In this document: in pieces, positions 8,850 to 17,803 of the stretch
Numbering within the stretch: the stretch's first letter is position 1
How the letters are laid out: every line of letters begins with the position of its first letter
Assembly: GCF_000022085.1 (NCBI RefSeq)
Contig: NC_011894.1
Location: 398,501 to 462,500 of the forward strand
Source of the DNA: Methylobacterium nodulans ORS 2060
GTDB taxonomy: Bacteria; Pseudomonadota; Alphaproteobacteria; Rhizobiales; Beijerinckiaceae
Length of the DNA: 64,000 bases
Direction: 5' to 3'
Notes under the pieces: generated by a model
The model's database searches: none
The model's input: only the letters and a program-made list of their open reading frames with translations
What the model was told of the DNA's origin: nothing
Position numbers and translations under genes: made by a program

Positions 8850-9325
8850 AGGGCTCCCTGCGGCAGCTTGTAGCTGCCGGACAGGCCGGGCCCGCCGAGG
8901 AGACCGCCACCGCCACCGCCGCCATTCTGGGCCTGCGCGCGGGCGCGCTTCTCCAGCACGGCCTGCTGCTGAGCCGCATGACAGATCTTGCCGCGCAGGC
9001 CGATCACCTTCGTGTGGTCGGCCTTGAACCCCTCGGCGAAGGAATCCGGGATCGAGCACCAATCCTTGTTGGCCGAGATCCACTTGAGGCCCTCGGCGCC
9101 GTTCGCCTGAAGCCTCGTGAAGAGCGAGCAGGCCTGGGCCGGGGTGAGCTTGTTCTTGCTCTTCGAGGCCGAGTTGACCTTCGCGACGATGTCCTTGCGT
9201 TCGGTCAGGGTCTTCTGGATCGCGGTGCAATCCGTGCTCTGGGCCCGGGCAGCCCCACCGATCGACACGGCTCCCACCAAGCCTGCGGCCAGCACCGCCA
9301 CGGCGCGCTTGTTCATGCGAACCAT
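8846..9325 (-). CDS. Small secreted protein, conserved hypothetical
   Basis: About 159 aa with a clear Sec signal peptide (MNKRAVAVLAAGLVGAVSIG followed by a GAARA-type cleavage site). The mature part has three cysteines (TDCTAIQ, QACSLF, DWCSIPD) plus a fourth in GKICHAA, enough for two disulfides, and a C-terminal tail with an uninterrupted run of glycines before LLGGPGLSG. Starts at 9325 or 9316 both have a purine-rich site. Its stop overlaps the ubiA GTG, so ubiA may be translationally coupled to it. Function unknown. Confidence 0.7.
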   Translation of the reverse strand: MVRMNKRAVAVLAAGLVGAVSIGGAARAQSTDCTAIQKTLTERKDIVAKVNSASKSKNKLTPAQACSLFTRLQANGAEGLKWISANKDWCSIPDSFAEGFKADHTKVIGLRGKICHAAQQQAVLEKRARAQAQNGGGGGGGLLGGPGLSGSYKLPQGAL

Positions 9326-9543
9326 TCCCTGAATCCCCTCGCCGGCTCTATCATCACCGCCCGGGCAGCGCGAGACGCGGCGGCCGGGTCGGACCCGACC
9401 GTCCCCAAACAGATCCTTGCCGCAAGCGGCCATTGCGCCGGTTCTGCACAGGATTGTGGCGGCTTTCGTGCGGCCGGCCGCGACTCAAAGCCCGGCCATC
9501 CCGGGGAATTGACAGGCACGGCCTTGCTCGGCGAGCAGGGCGC

Positions 9544-10347
9544 ATGGCGGCCTACGACTTCAGCGCTCCGCGCCTGTTCCTCGACCTGCCGATGCGGGAG
9601 GGCATGCGGCACAGCCTCGACCGTGCCCAGGCGAACTACCTGCTCGGCGTGCTGCGCCGGGGCGAGGGCGACGGGGTTCTCGTGTTCAACGGGCGGGACG
9701 GCGAGTGGCGGGCGGAGATCCAGCCGACCGGGCGCAAGGCCGGCGACCTCATCCTGCGCGAGCAGACCCGGCCCCAGACGCCGCCCGGCAACCTCCACTA
9801 CCTCTTCGCCCCCCTCAAAGCGGCCCGCCTCGACTACGTGGCCCAGAAGGCGGTGGAGATGGGGGCGAGCCTGATCCGGCCCGTCATCACCCGCCGCACG
9901 CAGGGCGACCGCATCAAGCTCGACCGGCTCCGCGCCAACGCCATCGAGGCCGCCGAGCAATGCGGCATCCTGACGATCCCGGAGATCGCCGAGGCCGCGC
10001 CGCTCCCCGCCGCCCTGTCGGCGCTGGAGGCGGAGCGCCTGCTCGTCTTCTGCGACGAGGATGCGCCCGTGGCGGATCCGATCATGACCCTGCGGCAGGC
10101 GGGCGCGGGCCGGGAGGGGAACGGGGGGCTGCCGCTCGCCGTTGTGATCGGGCCCGAGGGGGGTTTCACGCCGGAGGAGCGCGCCCTCATCCTGGATCGC
10201 CCCAACACCGTCCGCCTCTCCCTCGGCCCGCGGATCCTGCGCGCCGACACGGCTGCGGTCGCCGTTCTCGCGCTGGTGCAGGCCGTCCTCGGCGACGGCC
10301 GCGGCAGCGGGGCCGATGGCCGCGACATCACGGCGCCGGTCGCCTGA
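9544..10347 (+). CDS. rsmE: 16S rRNA (uracil(1498)-N(3))-methyltransferase RsmE
   Basis: A SPOUT-class methyltransferase that makes m3U1498 in the 30S decoding region. It has an N-terminal PUA-like segment (LFLDLPMREG, NYLLGVLRRGEGD) and the trefoil-knot SAM site with IGPEGGFTPEE and LGPRILRADTAAVA, both diagnostic. The 267-aa length is slightly above the common 240-250. The start at ATG 9544 has GAGCAGGG upstream; the frame extends further up but without family similarity. Confidence 0.92.
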   Translation: MAAYDFSAPRLFLDLPMREGMRHSLDRAQANYLLGVLRRGEGDGVLVFNGRDGEWRAEIQPTGRKAGDLILREQTRPQTPPGNLHYLFAPLKAARLDYVAQKAVEMGASLIRPVITRRTQGDRIKLDRLRANAIEAAEQCGILTIPEIAEAAPLPAALSALEAERLLVFCDEDAPVADPIMTLRQAGAGREGNGGLPLAVVIGPEGGFTPEERALILDRPNTVRLSLGPRILRADTAAVAVLALVQAVLGDGRGSGADGRDITAPVA

Positions 10348-10429
10348 GGCGCCCTAAAACGCCCCCATCCATCCGACAGAATCACAGCGATGCGGGCCCC
10401 GCGCGGCCCGGCATCCCGGAGAGACGCGC

Positions 10430-11563
10430 ATGCATGCGGATTTCGCATTCTGCATCGAAGAGGATGTCTTTCTCAACGACGCCCAGAAGCGCGACGCCGC
10501 CCGCGCCCGCGTGCGGGACTTCCTCGCGGTCTGCCGCCGCGACTTCCCGGCGGCCCGCCACGACCTGATCGAGCCCCGCCTGATCTGGACGACGCCGCCG
10601 CTCGCCGATCTCGCGCAGGCGCGCCGGGTGCTCGCGGAGCTGCGGGGCGGAATCGGGGCGCTCGCCGCCACGCAGGGCCTCGCCGTGATGGCGGCGGGGA
10701 CCCATCCGATCGCGCTCTGGAGCAGGGTGCGCCCGCGGGATACGGGCGCGCGCGACCGCGTGCAGCGCGACCTGCAGATGGTGGGGAGCCGCACGGTGGT
10801 GTGCGGGCTCTCGATCCGCGTCGGACTGCCCGACGGCGTGTCGCGCATCGACGTGATGAACCGGATCCAGCCCTTCCTCCCGCTCCTCCTTGCCCTGTCC
10901 ACCTCCTCGCCCTTCTGGCAGGCGCAGCGCACGGGCCTGCTCGGCTACCGGCTCGCGGCCTCGCGCGAGCTGCCCCGCAGCGGCCTGCCACCCTATTTCG
11001 CGGATGAGGCCGATCACGCCCGCTATCTCGACGCGCTGATGCGGGCGGGCGCGATCGACGACCTCGGGCATGTCTGGTGGGTGATCCGGCCGGCCCCGCA
11101 GGGGAACGCCCTCGACCTGCGGATCGCGGATAGCTGCACGCGCCTCGACGACACGCTCGCCATCGCGGCGCTCACCCGCTGCCTCGTGAGGCGGCTCGCG
11201 CGCGATCCGGCCCTCAACCGGGACCTCACGGGCGCCACCCATGCGATCACCGCCGAGAATTGCTGGCGGGCGCAGCGCTACGGCATCCATGGCAGCTTCA
11301 TGGCCGAGGAGGAGGCGGCCATGCCCGTGAAGGAGGTGCTCGCCCGCACCCTGGCGCTCCTGGCCGAGGACGCCGCCGCCCTCGGCTGCACGGCCGAACT
11401 CGACCTCGCCCGCTGGATCGTCGCCCGCGGCACCAGCGCCGACCGGCAGCTCGCCCTGTTCACGGAGGCGCAGGGGCGCGGCCTGACGCAGCGCGAGGCG
11501 CTCTGCACCGTGGTCGACTGGCTCTCCGCCGAGACGGTCGGCGCAGCCCCGACCCGGCACTGA
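10430..11563 (+). CDS. GCS2-family carboxylate-amine ligase (YbdK-like)
   Basis: A 377-aa ATP-dependent ligase of the glutamate-cysteine ligase GCS2/YbdK type. Family features seen are the N-terminal EED segment (CIEEDVFL), AAGTHPIALWS in place of the GTHP motif, VCGLSIRVGLPD corresponding to the family H-V motif, and the C-terminal ITAENCWRAQRYGI. YbdK proteins have weak gamma-glutamyl-cysteine ligase activity, and the physiological substrate is usually unknown. A link to the ergothioneine genes 8 kb away is only a guess. GGAGAGACGCGC precedes the ATG. Confidence 0.8.
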   Translation: MHADFAFCIEEDVFLNDAQKRDAARARVRDFLAVCRRDFPAARHDLIEPRLIWTTPPLADLAQARRVLAELRGGIGALAATQGLAVMAAGTHPIALWSRVRPRDTGARDRVQRDLQMVGSRTVVCGLSIRVGLPDGVSRIDVMNRIQPFLPLLLALSTSSPFWQAQRTGLLGYRLAASRELPRSGLPPYFADEADHARYLDALMRAGAIDDLGHVWWVIRPAPQGNALDLRIADSCTRLDDTLAIAALTRCLVRRLARDPALNRDLTGATHAITAENCWRAQRYGIHGSFMAEEEAAMPVKEVLARTLALLAEDAAALGCTAELDLARWIVARGTSADRQLALFTEAQGRGLTQREALCTVVDWLSAETVGAAPTRH

Positions 11564-11825
11564 GCGGATGCCGCTGTCGACGATCGCGTTCGCCGGACCC
11601 GGTCCGAAGGCTCTTCCGAGATCCGATCGGCGGCTTCGCCAGGCGGATGTCGGTTTCACTCGGGTGGGCGCGGAGCTCTGCTCCGTCCTTTCCCGGATTC
11701 TCCACCCCCTTGCATGTTTGAGGAGCCGACTCAGTGCAAGGGGGGAGCGGGCGACAGGAAGGCCGGCGAGCCGATCCTCGATCGTCTCCGAACGCGTCGG
11801 GCGGACGGCGTCGCGCGGGCTCGAT

Positions 11826-11862
11826 GAGATCGTCTCCGGATGATCAGTTCGGAGACGGTCTC
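11826..11862. terminator. Hairpin at the 3' end of the DUF3775 gene
   Basis: A 13-bp stem with one wobble pair (11826-11838 with 11850-11862) overlaps the stop of the minus-strand gene. The loop side contains TGATCAGTTCGGAGAC, a relative of the TGATCTGTTCGGAGAC element found in the repeats at 23800 and 52709. It could act as a terminator for the gene that ends here, although no T run follows. Confidence 0.45.
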
Positions 11863-12250
11863 ACACCTCGCACCGCAATCCCATCGCCTCCAGCCCCTCC
11901 GCGAGGAGATCGCCGACATTCGGGATGCCGAGGAGGTAATCGGCCGTGCTCGTGCCCGCTGCCTCGCGCTCGCGGGCGAGGCGCACGGCATCCGCGAACT
12001 CTCCGGGCTCCATGTCGCCGCGACCGACATAGAGGAGCGCGACGAGCTCCGCCCGCTCGTCGTCATTGAGCCCGGCGATCACCTCGCGCAGCTCGTCCTC
12101 GGTCGCGTCGTCCGGATCCTCGTTCAGGACGTCGCGGGAGCCGTCGTCGGTCGGGTTCGAGCCCGAATCCGGGTCGGTGGGGCCTTCCTTCACGTCGAGC
12201 GCCCGCACCCGCAGGATGAATTCACAGACCTTCTCGACGGCGATGTCCAT
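11861..12250 (-). CDS. DUF3775 domain protein
   Basis: A 129-aa acidic protein. The opening MDIAVEKVCEFILRVRALDVKE and the later DDERAELVALLYVGRGDMEPGEF region match the small DUF3775 family of Alphaproteobacteria, function unknown. An AGGAG sits 6 bases before ATG 12250, which decides the start over the longer frame. It is divergent from the EI24-like membrane gene. Confidence 0.72.
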   Translation of the reverse strand: MDIAVEKVCEFILRVRALDVKEGPTDPDSGSNPTDDGSRDVLNEDPDDATEDELREVIAGLNDDERAELVALLYVGRGDMEPGEFADAVRLAREREAAGTSTADYLLGIPNVGDLLAEGLEAMGLRCEV

Positions 12251-12373
12251 GCGTATCTCCTGCCTCGCAGCACCGCTTCCCATCGGCGGCTGCCCCTTCA
12301 ACCCGCGAGGCGCAGGTCGGGTCCACCCGGGTTCCCGGTCCCGAAGCGGCTTGTCCCATCACGCGAGGTCACG

Positions 12374-13090
12374 ATGCTCATCTCCGCCGCCTTCGCGGCC
12401 CTGCGGCAGGTGCTCTCCCCGCCCCTGCGGCGCATCCTGTGGAAGTCGCTCGGCCTGACCGTCGGGCTTCTGGTGCTGGTCTGGTTCGCCCTCACCCGGC
12501 TGATCGACACCCTCCTGATCGGCCACCCGATCTCGGCGCAATACCCGATCGTCAACAGCTTCGCGTTCTTCCTGGCGGGCGCCGGGCTGTTCGTGGCGCT
12601 GGCCTACATCCTGCCGCCGGTCTCGATCCTGGTGGCGGGCTACTTCCTCGATGATGCCGCGGAGGTGGTCGAGCGCACCGACTTTCCGGATGAGGTGCCG
12701 GGGCGGGCCATGGCGCTCGGCCAAGCGCTCCTCTACTCGCTGCGCTTCGCCGGGCTCGCGCTCGTCGTGAACCTCGTGGCGCTGGCGCTCTTCTTCGTGC
12801 CGGGCGTGAACCTGATCGCCTTCTTCGGCGCCAACACCTACCTGCTCGGCCGGGAGTATTTCGAGATGGCTGCCGCGCGCTTCCGGCCGCTGCCGGAGGC
12901 GCAGGCCATGCGCCGCCACTATTCCGCAACCGTGATGGCCGCGGGCGCGCTGCTCGCCGGCCTGATGGTGGTGCCGGTGCTGAACCTGCTCACGCCGCTC
13001 TTCGGCATCGCCCTCATGGTGCATGTCCACAAGGGTCTGAGCCGCGAGCGGCTGCTCGCGGCCCCGCAGGCGCGGCCACCGATCCGCTGA
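12374..13090 (+). CDS. EI24/CysZ-like membrane protein
   Basis: A 238-aa integral membrane protein with about four long hydrophobic segments (near residues 28-45, 62-92, 120-150, 192-222) and the hallmark FFGANTYLLGREYFEMAAARF, which matches the EI24 domain family that includes the sulfate permease CysZ. Alphaproteobacterial members lack proven sulfate transport, so I leave the substrate open. The start at ATG 12374 has GAGGTCACG upstream. Confidence 0.7.
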   Translation: MLISAAFAALRQVLSPPLRRILWKSLGLTVGLLVLVWFALTRLIDTLLIGHPISAQYPIVNSFAFFLAGAGLFVALAYILPPVSILVAGYFLDDAAEVVERTDFPDEVPGRAMALGQALLYSLRFAGLALVVNLVALALFFVPGVNLIAFFGANTYLLGREYFEMAAARFRPLPEAQAMRRHYSATVMAAGALLAGLMVVPVLNLLTPLFGIALMVHVHKGLSRERLLAAPQARPPIR

Positions 13091-13105
13091 AGCGCCTGAC
13101 AGCCC

Positions 13106-14251
13106 CTAATGCATGCCGGGCGCCTGATCGGTGCCCGCACCCTTCTGGCCGACCGCCGGGCCGCCCGCCTCGTCCGGATGGTGGGCCGAGTGCTCGTCCA
13201 TCGGGTTCGGTGCGATGACGTCGGGCACGGCGGCCATGCCGGGGCTGCCGCGCCCGGTGGAGAACTGGCCCGCCTTGCGGAAGCGCCAGAGATAGCCGGG
13301 CACCACGGCCTCGACGGCCGTCGGCACAAGCCCGAGCGCCTCGAAGCTGCGCCCCTCCGCCTTCGCCGCCTCGGAGACGACGTTGTCGCGCTCCAGGAGG
13401 ATCACCTGGTCGCGGGTGAGCTTGAGGCTGTCGGGCAGGAGCCCGAGGGTGAGCGTGTCGGCGATCTCGAGCGCCCGTGCCTGGAGGCGTGCCGCCGGAC
13501 CGGGCAGAGGCAGGACGATGCGCCGGCGCTTCGTGACCTGCAGCGTGTACTCGACGAGCTGCTGCAGGGTCAGGATCTCGGGGCCGCCGAGTTCGTAGAT
13601 CGTGCCCGGCTTCGCCTTGCCGTCGACCGTGCGAGCGATCGCCTCCGCGACGTCGCCGACGAAGACGGGCTGCATGCGGGTCCCGGCCCCGGCGAGCGGC
13701 AGCACCGGCATCAGGCGCGCCAGTCCGGCGAAGCGGTTGAAGAAGCTGTCGCCCGGGCCGAAGATGATCGACGGGCGGAAGATCACCGCCTCCGGGCAGG
13801 CGGCCAGGACCTTCGCCTCGCCGGCCGCCTTCGTGCGCGCATAGGCGGAGGGCGACTCGGGATCGGCGCCGATCGCCGAGACATGGATCATCCGGGCCCC
13901 GATGGCCGTCGCCGCGCGCGCGACCAGCCCCGCCCCGTCCGCCTGGAGGCGTTGGAAGCTCTGGTTCCCGCTCTCCTGCAGGATGCCCACGAGGTTGATG
14001 ACGACATCCGCATGCTCGACCGCGCGGGTGACCGAGGCAGCGTCGCGCAGGTTCGCCTGCACGGCGACGATCTGGCCGACGCGCCCGAGGGGCTGGAGGA
14101 ACTGCGCGAGGTCGGGCCGGCGCACCGCGACCCGGATGCGGTAGCCGCGCTTGGCGAGCGCCCGCACCACGTGGCGTCCCAGGAAGCCGGAGCCGCCGAA
14201 CACGGTCACGAGCTGCGAAGCGGGCCGGGTCGGGCCGACGGGGTCGGGCAT
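13106..14251 (-). CDS. NDUFA9-like NAD(P)-binding SDR protein
   Basis: An atypical short-chain dehydrogenase/reductase of the complex-I NDUFA9 subgroup (381 aa). The Rossmann fingerprint is GGSGFLGRHVVRAL, followed by IRVAVRRP, NLVGILQESG and the FRPSIIFGPGD segment typical of this subgroup. The classic SDR YxxxK is represented by YARTKAAGE. In bacteria these proteins have been proposed to affect quinone or complex I function. AGGA lies 9 bases before ATG 14251. The C-terminal ~45 residues are hydrophilic and histidine-rich. Confidence 0.8.
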   Translation of the reverse strand: MPDPVGPTRPASQLVTVFGGSGFLGRHVVRALAKRGYRIRVAVRRPDLAQFLQPLGRVGQIVAVQANLRDAASVTRAVEHADVVINLVGILQESGNQSFQRLQADGAGLVARAATAIGARMIHVSAIGADPESPSAYARTKAAGEAKVLAACPEAVIFRPSIIFGPGDSFFNRFAGLARLMPVLPLAGAGTRMQPVFVGDVAEAIARTVDGKAKPGTIYELGGPEILTLQQLVEYTLQVTKRRRIVLPLPGPAARLQARALEIADTLTLGLLPDSLKLTRDQVILLERDNVVSEAAKAEGRSFEALGLVPTAVEAVVPGYLWRFRKAGQFSTGRGSPGMAAVPDVIAPNPMDEHSAHHPDEAGGPAVGQKGAGTDQAPGMH

Positions 14252-14405
14252 GATCGGAATCCTGTGCGGAACGCGTTCCGGCTCCTTAGTCAAAGGCGCC
14301 GGAGCTGTGAAGCTCCCGCGGGGCCTTGCGGCCGGCCCGGTCTAAGCAGGTTTCGGACAAGTGCCTCGCGGTTTTCCGGCAAAAACCTGCGGCAGACCAA
14401 AACCC

Positions 14406-14445
14406 TTAGCAGGCTTGCGTTGGCACGCCAATGCAAGCCTGCTTA
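14406..14445 (-). terminator. Hairpin terminator of the GDYxxLxY/DUF2157 unit
   Basis: A near-perfect 18-bp stem (14406-14423 with 14428-14445, 4-base loop) overlaps the TAA of the minus-strand gene and is followed on that strand by GGGTTTTGG. It probably ends the two-gene transcript. Confidence 0.6.
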
Positions 14446-15078
14446 GAGCCGCGGCGTGCGAGCGACCTCGCGGCCGTCGACGAGGAGTGCGTCGAGGATA
14501 GCCGTCCCCTCGCCATCCACCCGGGCCCGGATGCGGATCCGGCCGCGGTCGAGCCGGTCGAGATCGGCCGGCACACCCTGCGGCCCGTACCAGCGCTCCA
14601 GGCCGTAATCGACAGCGCCGGAGAAGCAGAGGCCGGCGCAGGGCGAGCGCCCACCGTCGCGGGTCAGGCTCCCGAACCGGACGGTGCCGCGCAGGAACGG
14701 GTTGGTCCCGGTGGGCTTGGTGGCGGCGATCGCCGCGGCATGGTGCAGGCCGTCCGCCCCCTCAGTGAGCGTGACATAGACCGTCATGCCGCCGGGCAGA
14801 CGGCATCCCGGCTCCGGCCCGCAGGCCCGGGCGAGATCCTCGGAGGCCGAAAGGCCCGCGGGCTGACCCGCCTCGTAGCTCAGCACGCTGTACTCGCCGC
14901 GAAACAGATCCCGGGGGTCTCGGGTGGCAGCCGCGAGGAGCACGGCGCGGCCGGCTTCGAGCCGCCTCGACTGGTCGAGCGCGACTTTCACCGCGGGGGC
15001 CGCCTGCACGACGAACAGGAGGGCGAAGGCCACGGCGGCCAGGGCGCCGCCGGCACGAGGGAGGGCGAGGCGGGTCAT
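14443..15078 (-). CDS. GDYxxLxY-type membrane-anchored protein
   Basis: A 211-aa protein with one N-terminal transmembrane helix (residues ~8-30) and a periplasmic domain containing FRGEYSVLSYE, a variant of the GDYxxLxY motif that names the family. Such genes regularly follow a DUF2157 membrane protein gene, as here; the two overlap by ATGA. Four cysteines in the domain may pair. The function of the pair is unknown. Confidence 0.75.
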   Translation of the reverse strand: MTRLALPRAGGALAAVAFALLFVVQAAPAVKVALDQSRRLEAGRAVLLAAATRDPRDLFRGEYSVLSYEAGQPAGLSASEDLARACGPEPGCRLPGGMTVYVTLTEGADGLHHAAAIAATKPTGTNPFLRGTVRFGSLTRDGGRSPCAGLCFSGAVDYGLERWYGPQGVPADLDRLDRGRIRIRARVDGEGTAILDALLVDGREVARTPRL

Positions 15079-16385
15079 GGCCAGCTCGGGGCAGCATGGC
15101 GCGGGAGACGGCGGATCGCCGCCACGGCGAGCGCCGCGAGAGCGCCCGCGACGAGGAGATGGAGCGACACGCCGATCAGGTTGTCGGCGAGCATCATCAG
15201 CGCGAGGGCGATGACCAGGCAGGCCGCGAGGCTGCCGGCATAGAGGGTCCGCCGATGATCGAGCCGGGCCGCCACCGCGACCGCGAGGATCGGCAGCAGC
15301 ACGGTCCAGACCGCCCAGCCGGCCTCGCCGAGGATGGGCGGCGCCGGGCCGCCGAGGCACAACGGGACGAGCGCCGCCGCCGCGAGGATCAGGAGGCCGA
15401 CCGGCAGGGGCTCGCCACGCAACCGCGGCGGCAGCAGGACGAGCCCGATCCACACCGCCATGAGGAGCAGGCGGGGTGCCGAGGGGGTGGCGGTCGCGGA
15501 GGGCCATCCCGTCACGCCGGCGGCGCGGATCAGCAGCCCGATGAGCAGCAGCCCGGCTGCGGCGCCTGCGAGGCGGCTAAGGCGGCTCGCGACCCGGTCG
15601 GGCAGGGCCGGCACGAGCCGGAGGACCTGCGCCAGCGCGATCACCCCGAAGGCGAGGAGCACGAGCCGGCCGGCATCGACCCTCGGCTCGCCGTCGCCCA
15701 CCACCGCGATCTCGGTCGCGACCGGGATCAGCAGGACGAGGAAGCCCGCGCTCCGGGCGGGGATCCAGCCGGAGAGCTGCCCGGCGGCGAGAAGCCCCAG
15801 GCAGGCCCAGCCGGGCCAGGAGACGGCGCGGGCCGGTCCGAATTCGTCGAGATCGGGCCAGGCCGTGACCACCAGGGCCGCGGCGGCGATCCCCGCCGCG
15901 CCGCCCGAGCGGGCGACGAGGGCAGTCACCGTGCCGACCACCGCCACCGTGAGCGCGAAGCCGGAGAGGTCCGCGGGCAGGTGGAAGGTCTGGCCCATCA
16001 GCGCGAGCGCGGCCGCCGAGACCGCGACCGAGAGCGCCGCGAGGGCATCGGCGATGTGGCGCAGGGTCGGATCGCCGCTGGCCCGCTGGCGGAAAGCCGC
16101 CAAGCCGGCGAGCCCGACCACCAGCGCGTCGGCCGCGATCAGCAGCAGGAGCCGTGCGAAGGGCGGCATCGCCGCCCAGTTCGAGGCCACGAAGGCGAGC
16201 GCGGCTGTGCCGACGAGGAGCGCGGCAGCGATGCCGAGCGCCACCTGAAGGCCCCCGAGATCCGAGCCGCGCCGCACCTCCTCCTCCAGGCGGCGCTGCT
16301 GGGCGAGGTCGATCAGCCCCCGGGCCGCCCAGGACCGGATGTCCCGCAGGACGCGCTCGCGATAGCTGAACGGCATGTCGGTCAC
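15075..16385 (-). CDS. DUF2157 multi-pass membrane protein
   Basis: A 436-aa protein: a cytoplasmic N-terminal helical segment of about 55 residues (RDIRSWAARGLIDLAQQRRLEEEV), then about twelve hydrophobic helices. The N-terminal helical module followed by SNWAAMPPFARL is characteristic of DUF2157. I take GTG 16385 as start because GAGGGA lies 5 bases upstream; ATG 16376 is the alternative. It is coupled to the GDYxxLxY gene downstream (ATGA overlap). Confidence 0.8.
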   Translation of the reverse strand: MTDMPFSYRERVLRDIRSWAARGLIDLAQQRRLEEEVRRGSDLGGLQVALGIAAALLVGTAALAFVASNWAAMPPFARLLLLIAADALVVGLAGLAAFRQRASGDPTLRHIADALAALSVAVSAAALALMGQTFHLPADLSGFALTVAVVGTVTALVARSGGAAGIAAAALVVTAWPDLDEFGPARAVSWPGWACLGLLAAGQLSGWIPARSAGFLVLLIPVATEIAVVGDGEPRVDAGRLVLLAFGVIALAQVLRLVPALPDRVASRLSRLAGAAAGLLLIGLLIRAAGVTGWPSATATPSAPRLLLMAVWIGLVLLPPRLRGEPLPVGLLILAAAALVPLCLGGPAPPILGEAGWAVWTVLLPILAVAVAARLDHRRTLYAGSLAACLVIALALMMLADNLIGVSLHLLVAGALAALAVAAIRRLPRHAAPSWP

Positions 16386-16438
16386 TGAAGTCCCTCGCTC
16401 CGAGGCAGGCCGGAGGGGGCCACCCGGCGCCGCGCAGG

Positions 16439-16615
16439 CCGACGATCGCCGGCTTCCTCAATGGGATCGTTCTGCACCAGATGCCGCAATGTCACCACAT
16501 GCGAAAGAGCTGGGACCCGATCACCTCGCGCGGAGCCCTGGACCACGCGCGGCGGGACGGGATCGTCCACCGCACGACCGACGTGTTCGGCGTGCCGGGG
16601 CCGTTCCTTCCGTAG
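16439..16615 (+). pseudogene. Decayed DUF2243 membrane protein remnant
   Basis: An open frame with no good start, ending at TAG 16615, encodes AGFLNGIVLHQMPQCHHM and then, after a shortened linker, RRDGIVHRTTDVFGVPG. DUF2243 proteins carry the pattern GGFxDGIxLHQxLQWHHM followed by a WDGLFHxxTW segment, so both conserved blocks can be lined up with losses between them. I read it as a 3' fragment of such a gene that has lost its N terminus and is decaying beside the insertion sequence. The match is by eye only. Confidence 0.4.
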
Positions 16616-16756
16616 CGGCGGCGCATCGGGGCCGCCTGCACTTAGCAGCACCCGACAGATGGGGTGATTGGGGTCTTAGCCGAGGGTGGCTGCTCCGTTC
16701 GGGATGTTGGAACGTGGTCCGTGTTGAGCGGCCACAAGCATCGGGAAGGAGCAGCC

Positions 16757-17803
16757 GTGAAGTATTATGCCGGACTGGACGTTTCGCTGGAAGAGACCGC
16801 GATCTGCGTTGTCGACGATACGGGTCGGATCGTGCGGGAGGCGCGGGCGGCGAGTGAGCCTGGCGCGCTGGTGCAGGCGCTGAACCAGATCGGCCTGCCC
16901 CTGGAGCGCATCGGCCTGGAAGCGTGCTCGCTGACGGCCTGGCTGCACGACGGCCTGCGCGAGGCGGGCTTGCCGGCGATCTGCATCGAGACGCGCCAGG
17001 CCAATGCCGCGATGAAGACGATGCCCAACAAGACCGACCGCAACGACGCACGCGCCCTGGCGCAGATCATGCGGACGGGCTGGTTCCGGCAGGTCCATGT
17101 CAAGAGCCGTCAGTGCCGGCTGTGGCGTTCGCTGCTGGTGGCGCGCCGCACGGTGCTCAACGAGATGCGTTCGATCGAGAACGTGGTGCGGGGGATCCTG
17201 CGCGAAGCCGGGCTCAAGCTCGGCACGCCTGGCCGTGCAGCCTTCGCCGGCCGCGTACGCGAACTGGCCGAGGGCGTGCCCCTGATGACGCAGCTCGTCG
17301 AACCGCTCCTGGAGGTGCTGGCCAGCATGCTGACCGCACTCGCCGGCTTGACGAAGCAGGTCATGGATCTCGTCAAGAAAGAGGCGGTCTGCCAGCGGCT
17401 GATGAGCGTGCCGGGCGTCGGCCCCATCACCGCGCTTGCCTTCCGGGCGACGATCGACCGGCCCGACCGGTTCAGGCGCTCGCGCGACGTCGGCGCCCAT
17501 CTCGGTCTGACGCCGGCGCGCTACCAGTCCGGCGAGACCGACATCCAGGGCAAGATCAGCCGTTGCGGCGACGAACTCGCGCGCACCGCGCTCTACGAGG
17601 CGGCGCATACGCTGCTGGTGCGGAGCCAGAAATGGTCGAGCCTGCGCGCCTGGGGGATGAAGATCGCCAGGCGTCGCGGCATGGCCCGCGCCCGCGTCGC
17701 GGTCGCCCGCAAGCTCGCCGTCATCCTCCATCGCATGTGGAGCGACGGCACCGCGTTCCGCTGGGGTAAGGAGCCCGCAGAGGGTGCCACGCTCGCAGGA
17801 TGA
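16757..17803 (+). CDS. IS110-family transposase (DEDD recombinase)
   Basis: A 348-aa transposase. The RuvC-like DEDD tetrad is intact: D8 (GLDVS), E55 (GLEAC), D94 and D97 (TDRNDARALAQ). A helical linker leads to the C-terminal Tnp domain with the helix-hairpin-like VPGVGPITALAF and the QSGE motif, whose serine (S258) is the expected second active-site nucleophile. The protein therefore looks functional. The start is GTG 16757, with AGGAGCA just upstream. IS110 enzymes recombine DNA using a structured RNA made from the element's own non-coding end. Confidence 0.93.
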   Translation: MKYYAGLDVSLEETAICVVDDTGRIVREARAASEPGALVQALNQIGLPLERIGLEACSLTAWLHDGLREAGLPAICIETRQANAAMKTMPNKTDRNDARALAQIMRTGWFRQVHVKSRQCRLWRSLLVARRTVLNEMRSIENVVRGILREAGLKLGTPGRAAFAGRVRELAEGVPLMTQLVEPLLEVLASMLTALAGLTKQVMDLVKKEAVCQRLMSVPGVGPITALAFRATIDRPDRFRRSRDVGAHLGLTPARYQSGETDIQGKISRCGDELARTALYEAAHTLLVRSQKWSSLRAWGMKIARRRGMARARVAVARKLAVILHRMWSDGTAFRWGKEPAEGATLAG

